Below, piece after piece: positions 55,708 to 64,000 of a stretch of 64,000 nt of DNA. Source of the DNA: Lepeophtheirus salmonis (lineage: Eukaryota > Arthropoda > Copepoda > Siphonostomatoida > Caligidae); contig NC_052140.2 of the NCBI RefSeq assembly GCF_016086655.4, positions 16,740,001 to 16,804,000 on the forward strand, written 5' to 3'. Position 1 is the first letter of the stretch. Each line of letters opens with the position of its first letter. Position numbers and translations under genes: made by a program. The notes under the pieces are model-generated. The model was not told where the DNA came from. It saw only the letters and a list, made by a program, of their open reading frames with translations, and did no database searches.

Positions 55708-55920
55708 TCAGCACAACTCCTTAACTTGAAGACCTGGAGGGAGAGACTGCTTATGCTTTTCGGGCTTTTCTTTCTCCGTGATGACCAAAGTGCAAAAGAA
55801 ACGAGAACATCGTACCTTGAACTTGGTAGAATCAGGGTTCTTCTTTGTTTTGACGCTCTTGGTGTTCTTCCTTCTGGCCATAAGGAGGAAGTCCTTAATT
55901 TCCTTTATTTCACAGGGCAT
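55708..55920 (-). pseudogene. RPL38: Ribosomal protein eL38 copy, intronless
   Basis: Complete 70-codon frame: MPCEIKEIKDFLLMARRKNT, KSVKTKKNPDSTKFKVRCSR, FFCTLVITEKEKPEKHKQSL, PPGLQVKELC, stop. eL38 is a small protein of the large cytosolic ribosomal subunit, about 70 residues long, so the length is exact. The second of two adjacent ATGs fits the family start. Changes at positions that are normally fixed are Arg to Cys at residue 3, Leu-Tyr to Phe-Cys in the FLYTLVI block and Leu to His in KLKQSLPPG. With no intron these suggest a decaying retrocopy. Against this, there are no stops or frameshifts and no poly-A tail. Upstream, CTTTTCCCTTCCACAG is either a TOP-type transcript start or a 3' splice site. 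Confidence 0.75.
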
Positions 55921-55924
55921 CATG

Positions 55925-56095
55925 TGTTACAAACTGATACCAAAGAACTATCCGGCCACTGTGGAAGGGAAAAGAAAGACCTCATGCTTTTTGCACCTCA
56001 CTAATAAATCTTTCGTCTTTTACATAGGCGGCTAATTTTTATTTTTTGTTCAGTAGCTTGTTCAAACTTTGTACCTCTTAAAAAGAAAAATGAAA
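55925..56095 (-). promoter_or_regulatory. Possible TOP leader or splice acceptor upstream of the eL38 copy
   Basis: On the minus strand TCTTTCTTTTCCCTTCCACA then GTGGCCGGATAG lies 30-60 bases before the ATG. Ribosomal protein transcripts begin with a C followed by pyrimidines, so this could be the copied transcript start. The same letters make a good 3' splice site (pyrimidine tract then CAG). Confidence 0.4.
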
Positions 56096-56099
56096 TTAA

Positions 56100-56549
56100 T
56101 TGAAGAATTCGTTGTCCAAAATATCTGAAAAAGCGTCGGAGTTCTCCTTGGAATCTGCACAGGAGCGACAACGTAACAATAACCTGGATATACTAAAGAG
56201 TAAGGTGAATCCCTGGTTGCAAACGAAAAACCTTACATGTGATAGTAGAACTCGGTTCCCTGCCATACCTCGAGGAAAAGTATCTAATGGCTCAAAGACA
56301 AGTTTGACGACTTCATCGTCGCCGGACTTTTGGCCTACAATTCACTTGATACAAATCCGATTGATTTTTTTTTGTATGTGGGCGCGATAGAAAGCAAACC
56401 AAATGAATCCCTTGCAACAACAAAGACGAACTTAAATGTCAGATCAAGAGGAAATCTAGGATTTGACAAGGGACCAATTGACAAAGGCCTGCTCACGCTT
56501 TCGTCCTCGTATAGCGACTGTAATTGAGGCTAAATGTGATTTTATTGAA
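56100..56549 (+). pseudogene. Tc1/mariner C-terminal third
   Basis: Clear part: SSSPDFWPTIHLIQIRLIFF, frameshift, AIESKPNESLATTKTNLNVR, NLGFDKGPIDKGLLTLSSSY in shifting frames, ending in IEAKCDFIE-like sequence near 56549. It matches the DFWPPNSPDxNPLDFFVWGAIE block and tail of Tc1/mariner transposases. The preceding 190 bases (MKNSLSKISEKASEFSLESA onwards) may be a middle-domain remnant but are not convincing. It lies about 200 bases from the eL38 copy. Confidence 0.6.
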
Positions 56550-56775
56550 TAAAATGAATCAAGCTTTAAGAATATGTTTTTATTTTTATTAATATGTTAT
56601 ATTTTTATAAATAAATTTATGTTTATAAAGATATCTTTTTTGTGGATAGATAACTTGCGCACCCAGTACTTGTTTGCTTATTTTTAATGAGCCCTACACG
56701 ATAAATCTATATTAATACATCAAAATTTGTCTTTTTGTTTGTATGAATATCAGAATATATGAAAACGAGTCACCG

Positions 56776-56876
56776 AGTGCAGTATATATTGTGCTCTGTG
56801 ATGTATATAATAAACATATTTTGATTGAAGAAATAAGAATGAAGTCGAATTAATGAAATATTGCAGATGTACGCAT
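56776..56876 (+). repeat. AGTGCTCCCTGATATA repeat, copy 2 (diverged)
   Basis: Reads GCAGTATATATTGTGCTCTG then TGATGTATATAATAAACATA, GAAGTCGAATTAATGAAATA and ACGCATATACAGGGAG. Aligns collinearly with 57790-57930 on the other side of the mariner insertion. The 3' end abuts the element at 56878. Confidence 0.6.
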
Positions 56877-56877
56877 A

Positions 56878-57773
56878 TACAGGGAGCGGGGATTAAATTG
56901 TCGCCAAAATATTTTTCTACAAAAACCAACACAAAATATACATTTTTTAACTTTTTTATTGAAAATCAAAACTATGACGAGCATATAGATATAGAGTAGC
57001 CATTCATTCGATATAATCACCGTTGGCACCAATAAAGGCCTCAATATGGCCTCTGAAACGGCCGCAGGCTCTTCTGACCATCTCATTGTCCATGTTGGCC
57101 AATACCTCCTTGATGGAGTCCATCAGACTGGCCTTGGTGCTATGGGGATGTCTGTTGGTATGTCTCTCGACATAGCCCCAGACAAAATAGTCCAAAGGAT
57201 TAAGGTCAGGAGAGTTAGGAGGCCACAAATCCTTGGTTACGACGTCATAACACTTCTTGGTTAACCACTGCATGGAGATTTTGGACACATGGAAGGGTGC
57301 TGTGTCCTGTTGCTACACCCAGGGCCTGTCTCCGGCCTTCATGGACCTGGTAGGGTCATCCTCAACCATCTTCTTCACCTTGTTGACAAAGTTGGTGTCC
57401 CTGACCTTCCTGTCGGTGCCCTCCTCCTTGGGTGCCCTCTTTATGGTGGCATCAACATCCCAAGTGTCCTCTAGCTTCTTACAGATACGCTGAACAGTCT
57501 GTAAATTCACTCCTAAGGTTGAAGCAATCGTTGAATTGGAGATTTCACCTCCATTATTAACTAATGCCATGACTACGGTGGACCTCGAAAGCTCCTCGTT
57601 CCACTTATAGCTCTTTATCTCCTCATATGATGACGGCATGATGCTAACTGAACTACGTATCGTAAGCTGACGAGAATAGCTTTCCCATTGGGTAACCGGT
57701 TTTATGTTTGATAATGTCGTCTTCAAGTTATCAAGGTTTAAAGTAGGCAACAATTTAATCCCCGCTTCCTGTA
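56878..57773 (-). mobile_element. Tc1/mariner element, both ends present, core deleted
   Basis: The left end TACAGGGAGCGGGGATTAAA (56878-56897) then TTGTCGCC, and the reverse complement of the right end, TACAGGAAGCGGGGATTAAA then TTGTTGCC, give about 28 bases of inverted repeat with only two mismatches, both beginning with TA. Length 896 bp. High end identity and two long open pieces make it, with 47475-48364, the youngest-looking element in the window. Confidence 0.9.
57004..57650 (-). pseudogene. Tc1/mariner transposase in two pieces
   Basis: The N-terminal piece (start near 57639 at MPSSYEEIKSYKWNEELSRS, open frame to 57313) has a helix-turn-helix, ISNSTIASTLGVNLQTVQRI, then CKKLEDTWDVDATIKRAPKE and DTNFVNKVKKMVEDDPTRSM. 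It is cut off at AGDRPWV and followed in another frame by the C-terminal piece (57288-57004). That piece reads MSKISMQWLTKKCYDVVTKD, LWPPNSPDLNPLDYFVWGYV, ERHTNRHPHSTKASLMDSIK, and ends IEAFIGANGDYIE. The third catalytic Asp is intact. The first two are deleted between the pieces, where AGDRPWVxQQDTAPFHVSKI-like sequence shows the end of the second block. Deleted copy, not active. Confidence 0.85.
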
Positions 57774-57785
57774 TATTTAAACGTT

Positions 57786-57930
57786 TATACAGGGTTCACT
57801 GTATATAGTGCTCCCTGATATAAATTATAAATATATTTTTGATATAAGATGTAATTATGTAGTCGTATTAATGAAATACATATGGCCTAACAAAATATAT
57901 ATGCGTATAACAGGAGCCCTGTCTCCGTTT
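57786..57930 (+). repeat. AGTGCTCCCTGATATA repeat, copy 3
   Basis: CACTGTATATAGTGCTCCCT then GATATAAATTATAAATATAT, TGTAGTCGTATTAATGAAAT and ATGCGTATAACAGGAG. Matches 56776-56876 and the inverted copy at 11950-12105. Confidence 0.6.
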
Positions 57931-59040
57931 GTTTCTGCTATTGCTCCTTTAGGTATATATATTATAATTCATGTGCATTTTCAATATATGTTTAAAATTG
58001 AATTAAAATTTAAACGCTGGTATGTTAAAATGAATATGGTTTGTTTCTATATTTGAACGCTTTAAAGACTCAAGTACTCATCAGTCTTCCCATTATATAT
58101 TTTTTTCTCATTCACTTATTATTCTTCTTTCATTTTTGAGGAGGGAACACGTCATATGAATTGATATAAGTATTCAGAAACTATGAGTAAGCTCATAAAA
58201 AACAGAGGGGAACACTAAGGATTTCTTGCCGAGTTATTTTTAATATTATAACTTTTAGAGCATAATTTATTTTTAGTCGACGCCAAATTACTCTGGCTAA
58301 TGCTGGTAAAACCACTAGTCTTTTAATAAAGACAATATTTTTAATCGGTATGATTTGTTTGAATAAAAATATCGAATTTGAAAAGAGAGAAAATTATTTA
58401 CTTTGTCAAAGAAGATTAATTTTATTGTATATAAATTAATGATGATGGTCATTATTCTAACCTACAAACAAGGTTCATAATTTTTTTAAAGCAACACTAT
58501 TGAGCAAAAATAGAGAATAACACAAAAAAAAAAATTATTTAATTTTTCTGAAAATTTTAAGAAATGATGGGGCTATACGCGCCTAACTTTTCCTATTTTT
58601 TTTGCTCAATAAGATAATTTGAGAAAAATACTTTTTATAAGTTGGGAAGATGTGTATCAAAACTACGTTATGCAAAATAGCTAAAATTGTTTTCTTCGTA
58701 TCTATATTCACTAAGTTAAGAGTTTTTGCCTCTGTTCATCATTTGATCGAGATGTGCGACCTAAACATGACCTTGTAGGACAATGAAATTTTTGCATAGA
58801 TATGACAAATTTTATGCAGTATCCGTAATCAAACTTCTAAGAAAGTTGAAAATCAAATTGTTCTAACCCCCAAAGAAGTAAAATAAATAGTAATACAAGT
58901 TTGTTTGGATAAATCCGCACCATTTTTAAGTACATTCTGAACAATAAGGCAAGGATTTAACTCGGTTATTTCAAATCTAAAGGGAGAGGTTGAGACTTAT
59001 CTTTAATTTAGTTGCACAACTTTTAATTCAAAACAAGTAT
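57931..59040. other. AT-rich sequence, no gene seen
   Basis: No supported gene. The 5' end of the element coding at 59046 should lie in the last few hundred bases but I could not recognise its terminal repeat. Confidence 0.4.
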
Positions 59041-59045
59041 TTACG

Positions 59046-59873
59046 ATGTAGGAGACCCGCAAGAAAACCATCATCGAACTTATTTGCGCAGGACAAAGCC
59101 CAGCATACATCAAAAAGATCCTCAGATATCCAAACAGCACAGTCTACGACGTCTACAATCACTGGAAGAAGGAAGGGAAGAAAACACATCCCCATATTCC
59201 TCGAAGGCCTGAAATTTTCCTTTAAGTTATCTCCTATCACTGTGATTAACGCTCTTGCCAAAAAATGCAAAGTAAGCCATGGAAAAATCTCCTGGGTTAT
59301 CAACTCTGACCTGAGGAAAATAGTATCATATTTTATTCATAGGAGAAACAATGGACTTTCGAAAGATCCCACAACATCTAAAACGACATATGGTTGACCA
59401 ATCAGAAAACTAATGTCCCCCACGTCTTTAAAACCTAGTTTTCGGGCAGTTTCATCACCCTTGGGGTCATCGGGAGCAAACTGTATTTTCATGTCCCACA
59501 TCTTCTATGAGCCATAGGAGAGGGAGGCACAGATGTGTACAGTCAACTACTGTCTAACCAAGTGATATGAAAGCTGAGTCCAATTCTGTATATTTCCTCT
59601 TTCAACAAGACTCCTGCGAGAGTCAAAACTTGTATAAAGAAGAAAACACCTGGCCTTCTAAATCCTCCTATAGGAATCCCATGGATTACTTCTTTTAGGG
59701 ATGTTTAGAAAGAAAACTCTCCCTCAATTCCCGTAACATCATCAACTCCTTGAAGGCCTACATATTCAAATACTGTGACAAAGTCTCCCACACGGACGTA
59801 GTCAAGGCCTGCAAATCCTTTAGGCCTCATATCGAGTGAATGATTGGTGAAAATGGCAAACAAATTCATTTAG
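59046..59873 (+). pseudogene. Full-span Tc1/mariner transposase with stops and frameshifts
   Basis: Begins M, stop, ETRKKTIIELICAGQSPAYI, KKILRYPNSTVYDVYNHWKK (first DNA-binding domain). Then ALAKKCKVSHGKISWVINSD (second domain) and a DVPHVFKT piece with SFITLGVIGSKL (core middle). A shortened YLFQQDSCES-like second catalytic block follows in another frame (about 59610), then NPMDYFF with stop and GCLERK, a tail VIKACKSFRPHIE-like and a stop near 59871. Much of the region with the first catalytic Asp is lost. Unlike most copies here, pieces from N- to C-terminus are all present. Terminal repeats not recognised. Confidence 0.8.
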
Positions 59874-60714
59874 TTTTTTCTTTTGTACCATTACAATTTG
59901 GAACCTCTAATTGCTTTCCTTATTGATCAGGATGCAGTTAAAGGTAGTCTGGAGATACCAGAACGACCTTGTATGGCTTTGATTAGGGATGTATTATATA
60001 TTAATTTATATTTATTATATGACTTTTATAAAAATAAGGTGGAACTTTTTATATTGTAGAATATGCTGCTACTCATCAATTCATTGTGCTAAAGTCCCCT
60101 TTTTCTTCTTTTCGATAAGATACAGAGAAAAAATAACATTTATACTTTCATATAACCAAAGGCATCTCCTTAATATGAATGAATGGATATTTACTGAATA
60201 GAACGAACATTTTACCTCTTTCTCAAAGAAGATATAATATATAAAAATTTGACTAAAACCATTTTTCTCATTATAAAAAAAAACTTTTTTTTGTGAAATT
60301 CTTTTTTTATATGTAGGAATATTTTTTCTTTCCTCCAATACCTAGAACATTGAAAATTCTTCAAGTGTTCCTCATATTCTTCTTCTTCATTTTTTTTTTC
60401 CTTTCTTGTGTATGTGTCCCAAAAGATGTTGTAAAATAAGTATTTATAAAAAGAATGTATAAATTAATGTCATAATACCTTATAAAAAGACAAAACATGT
60501 GTACGACTACACTCTCTGTGAGCGTATGTCAAAATGGACTAAATATTTATGTTCTAAAGGAGAAAACATAAAAATAAATATTTGTTTACAATTATAAAGG
60601 TGATATTACAGGGTGTTTAATATTTATTGGTGTTGTTTCCAAAGTTTTAGTTAAAGTTTTTTTTTACTTTAACCCACTCATCCATAATGTTAACAAATGT
60701 TTCTATTTATATAA
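59874..60714. other. AT-rich sequence, possible isolated transposon end
   Basis: TTACAGGGTGTTTAATATTT at 60606-60625 looks like the outer end of a Tc1-type element (CAGGGTG start), but I found no partner. It lies 110 bases before the element that starts at 60715. No gene. Confidence 0.4.
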
Positions 60715-61514
60715 AGGGGGAGGACTCAAAAATTAGAATCGTCTTGGAGGCCATCTAGCCTCAATTATACAAGTCTGTCAATTTTGTAATTGGCATTATT
60801 TGAAAGACCTGAATAAAAGCTACAGTTTAATGTTTGTTTTGTTTTTATACGATCAAAAATGTTCGAGCAACAAGCATAATGGCAAAGGGTGTGCAGTTTC
60901 CTCCGTGCAAAAGTCGATCTCTGATAAGAAGATCTACACAGTGGACGCTATCCTGAACAGGAGAAATAATCTCTTCTTGGCTGAATTAAGAGATCAGGAC
61001 TATACATCCAGCCTCGTCGTCGTGGCGTCTGACGGCCACAAGAAGGCCCCTACTTCTTCTAGGGCAAGTAAACCCGGATGTCCTCAGGTACCATGTCTTG
61101 CTATGGTTGAAGATCACGGTTTCTAGGGACAACTATTTGTTTACCCATAACAGCACCCCAGCATACTCGTCCAAGAAGGTGCAACATTTTTTGTAGCAAG
61201 AACAGCAGCCTTCTGTCCGGCTGTTTGGTGCGTCTTGAAGGTACAGACAAACCAGACTTCTAACCCGAATGTCGGAACTCTGAAGGCCGTGATCTACTTG
61301 TTCTTGAACTTCATCAAGGCCAGATATGCTTCTGTTCGTTCCCGTATTGAAGCCATAACTCAGAATATAGGGGACATATTGAATAAAAAGTGTAGAAAAT
61401 GATTAAATTACCAACTTTTGTTGTAAAAGTTTGCCATAAAATTGCACAAAATACAAATTTATAAAAGTGAACATGGATTTTAAAATTTTCTAACTTTTTA
61501 GTCCTAACCCTGTA
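60715..61514 (+). pseudogene. Internally deleted Tc1/mariner element (FEEEAKRQ lineage), copy 2
   Basis: The left end GGGGGAGGACTCAAAAATTA (60716-60735) and the reverse complement of the right end, ACAGGGTTAGGACTAAAAAG then TTAGAA, are inverted repeats. Inside, the leader TTTTTATACGATCAAAAATG and MFEQQA match the copy at 27470-28245. The frame then jumps to SDKKIYTVDAILNRRNNLFL then AELRDQ, a VVASDGHKKAPTSSRASK piece, PQVPCLAMVEDHGF, and frameshifted FTHNSTPAYSSKKVQHF (second block), DFxPNVGTLKAVIYLFLNFI and RYASVRSRIEAI. DNA-binding domain mostly absent, as in the sister copy. Confidence 0.8.
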
Positions 61515-61565
61515 TTTGTTCATCTCTAAAGTTGATAATTCTGCAGAGAAAAACTCGTGCAAGGA

Positions 61566-62713
61566 GAAGGGGGGGAGAAAACTTATGCTATCATTGTTTA
61601 AAATACTGATGTGATTATTGGCTGCCTGCTTTATTATGATTTTTGTGGGCATAACAAAAGTATTTATTAGCAAAATGTTTAATGAAGATATACTACGTAT
61701 AATTGACTTAGACGTTTTTTATCCGTTACAGTAGATTTGAAAACGTCCCACTCCATGAAATTGTAAATCATTATGAACCATATTTTCAAAATAATAACTA
61801 CTGAATCGATAAAGTAGAGTATTTTGAAATATATTTGAAGTTCAAAGTTTAAAAAAGAAGGCTTTAATTAAATATTATCTACATACTAAAAAATTAACCA
61901 TTAAACATTTTGTTAAATAAACAAAATTAATCAATTAAAATTATAATAATTAATAATAACAATAAATTATAAATACAGAATATTGAAATAATAGATTGAT
62001 CCAAATAATATTTTCTTATTCTGACATCGGAATTCAGTTGAATATGTCATAACTGTAAGTTGCTAAACACAAACCAGACGTGTAGTTTATTCAAAAAGAT
62101 CATCACCCTTTTTTCCTAATGTGGAAGTTGCTATATACAATTGTGCACAGGATAGATATATCTCTATCGATGAGATCTAAATAATTATCAATAAACAAGT
62201 AAATGTCAAAATCATAAAATTAGACAATAAATATACAAATAAAAAAAAATGTTAGAATTAAATCCATAGTAAAGATTTAAAGCAAAAGCAAGTTATGTAG
62301 TAATGTCCGGCGATATTACTCCTTATAAAGAGGATCAAAAAAAGATTTTTCCCCCTGTGATTATGCTTGTATAACAACATACTATTATCATGAAGGAATT
62401 GCTTATTATAATGCTACACCCAATGTAACTACCCCCGTTGTTGTGACCATTTAAGCAGTTGGTTTTGCCTTCTATGAGTTTTCTGAACCTCTTTTCTTGG
62501 AGCTTATCAATCATAGGTAATCCTTAAGTGATAAAAAAGTAAGATTTATTGACTTTTTAATATGGGAAAACCTCATTATCATGCTCAGGCCTTTAAGTGA
62601 AGAAACTGGTGTCAGACAAACTAGTTATGAACCATCCAAAGCTACTTCCCCCGTTGTTGTGACCACTTAAGCAGTTGTGTTTGCTGTTTAATGAGTGGTG
62701 TATCATAATTACT
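61566..62713 (+). repeat. Long dispersed repeat, copy 2 (about 1.15 kb)
   Basis: Collinear with 8523-9429 through nearly all landmarks. It carries about 200 extra bases at 62168-62375 and keeps two copies of CCCCGTTGTTGTGACCA(T/C)TTAAGCAGTTG-type sequence (62430-62460 and 62648-62678). Copy 1 keeps one full and one truncated version. The inner direct repeat, about 218 bases apart, suggests the unit itself arose by duplication. The 119-codon minus frame 61314-61673 spans the junction with the preceding transposon and is not supported. Confidence 0.85.
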
Positions 62714-63385
62714 TTTATTCTCTAGCGACTATCAGCATCAAATATTATATTAATATTGAATAATAAAGGCGGTAATGATAACGTTCTTGATAGAAGAAGA
62801 TGTATGTTATTTTATCAATGATGTCATAAGTATTTCTTCTCTTCTCCTCGCACACTTTTGTATTCTTACCAAAATTATCAACCTTATTCATCTCCCACTA
62901 CTCATCAACTATTTCAAATTTCGTTTAAAAATATATATAACTTTTTCATTTTTTTCACATTTAGGAGTTAGATTAATAAATTCACCAATCAATATATTTG
63001 AATGATTTTAGTTAATTATTTCGTCTAAAAACGTATAAACTGTTTTGCTTATTAACTCTCAAAGTAGGGTGAAAATGCCTGTAACCTTTTATTAGTTAAT
63101 GATTGATAATATTTTCAGATGTTCATTGATAAAAAAAAAATAGAAAATAGACTCAGTATTTATTTTAAAACATTATTTTTCTTCCGTCTAGAAAAATGGA
63201 CGTTATTCATTGTTAGGGTTAAGTATAGCTATATTTTAATTTAATTTATCAATCATTATTATAAGTAACAACAAAATCCGGGCTTTTAATCTTTATACAA
63301 TAAATTAACATAAACTGGTCATTTTTCAGGATTACTTAAAAAATATATATATATTCAGTAACAGATACAATTATTTATATTATAT
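62714..63385. other. AT-rich sequence, no gene seen
   Basis: The 76-codon plus frame at 62775-63005 is hydrophobic and Ile/Phe-rich with no motif. Nothing supported. Confidence 0.45.
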
Positions 63386-63386
63386 C

Positions 63387-63985
63387 TCATTCAATATAGC
63401 CCCTATTAGCCTCAAAAACAGCCTCAATTCGAGACCTGAACCTTGCACTAGCCCGGGTAACAATAGACCGTTCTATATTCTTAGATTTTAGGACTAAGTA
63501 GTTAATTAGGGACTTCTTGGTAGTGTGAGGACCTCTCTTTAGCCTTAAATCAAGGTAGCTCCAGTCAAAATCGTCCATCAAATTCTGGTCGGGAGAGCTA
63601 AGAGGCCAAATATCCTTGGACATCTAGTCGTAGAAATGCTTCTAGAGATAATTCTTAGTCGATGTGGAGGTGTTGTAGGTGGAAGTCATGTTGCTAGACC
63701 CTTGTCGATCTCTATCATGCTTAAGACCTCAGCTTTGGTAATATATAGATCGTTATTCACCAAAATAAACAGAACAGCGCACCTGTGTTCTGCCTCTCAA
63801 TATGTAATAGATTTGAAATATTTTGTAGTTGACTCCATGTTCATGTTTTGGCTACTAATTGAAACGTTTCGATGTCACCACAAAAAAAGCACAATTTCAT
63901 ATATTTCGTCATACTTGTCGGAAAAATCTGGAAATATGAAGCTCTGGATTTTTTATAACACCTTGTATGTACTGAGGGGGGTGAA
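63387..63985 (-). pseudogene. Tc1/mariner element, core deleted
   Basis: The minus strand starts with a terminal sequence near 63966 (AAGGTGTTATAAAAAATCCA). Then MNMESTTKYFKSITY, stop, EAEHRCAVLFILVNNDLYIT, KAEVLSMIEIDKG (helix-turn-helix). A jump leads to the C-terminal piece MSKDIWPLSSPDQNLMDDFD, WSYLDLRLKRGPHTTKKSLI and a tail RIEAVFEANRGYIE at 63387. The third Asp (SSPD) is intact; both other catalytic blocks are missing. The other terminal repeat was not found on the left. Confidence 0.75.
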
Positions 63986-64000
63986 ATCACAACTAACACA

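Noticed and set aside
1..64000. tRNA, rRNA, snRNA or CRISPR features
   Set aside because: No B-box GGTTCGAATCC-type word, no conserved rRNA or snRNA core and no regularly spaced short repeats were found.

Overview
The window looks like intergenic and intronic DNA of an arthropod, most likely a caligid copepod such as a salmon louse. That is inference, resting on strong AT richness, spliceosomal exon signals, a diverged innexin first exon, and a dense load of decayed Tc1/mariner elements of many families. There is no sign of bacterial, viral or organellar organisation, and no intact multi-exon host gene lies wholly inside the window. Most open frames of 60-150 codons are chance products of AT-rich sequence or pieces of dead transposases.

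Host-like coding signals are few. An innexin first coding exon lies at 39.00-39.28 kb (+). The last two exons of an unrecognised gene lie at 25.0-25.4 kb (-). A pyruvate kinase exon fragment lies at 33.2-33.4 kb (-), and an intronless ribosomal protein eL38 copy at 55.7-55.9 kb (-). A possible unrecognised exon sits at 22.2-22.3 kb (-), and a possible short signal-peptide exon at 41.05 kb (+).

Transposons fill much of the rest. About twenty Tc1/mariner copies from some eighteen lineages are recognisable by HTH, FTQD or HHDN, and SPDxNPLD or SPDLAPND motifs. Five have both terminal inverted repeats in view (16.81-18.03, 33.49-34.47, 47.48-48.36, 49.46-50.40 and 56.88-57.77 kb). All are broken by stops, frameshifts or internal deletions. 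LINE pieces lie at 28.4, 37.4-38.2 and 42.0-42.2 kb.

Non-coding repeats give the most novel structure. There is a two-copy 0.9-1.15 kb repeat (8.5 and 61.6 kb) whose first ~100 bases recur alone at three other places. There is a fold-back element with a GC-rich core (9.88-10.29 kb), a 464-bp element with a perfect 8-bp target duplication (31.38-31.84 kb), and a long inverted repeat (18.8-19.7 kb). A head-to-head mariner derivative (20.78-21.55 kb), a small inverted-repeat element with an internal duplication (38.3-38.6 kb), and an AT-rich tandem array (0.44-1.26 kb) complete the set.

I found no tRNA, rRNA, snRNA or CRISPR signal. No new functional gene system can be supported; the interest lies in repeat structure and in degraded or captured gene pieces.
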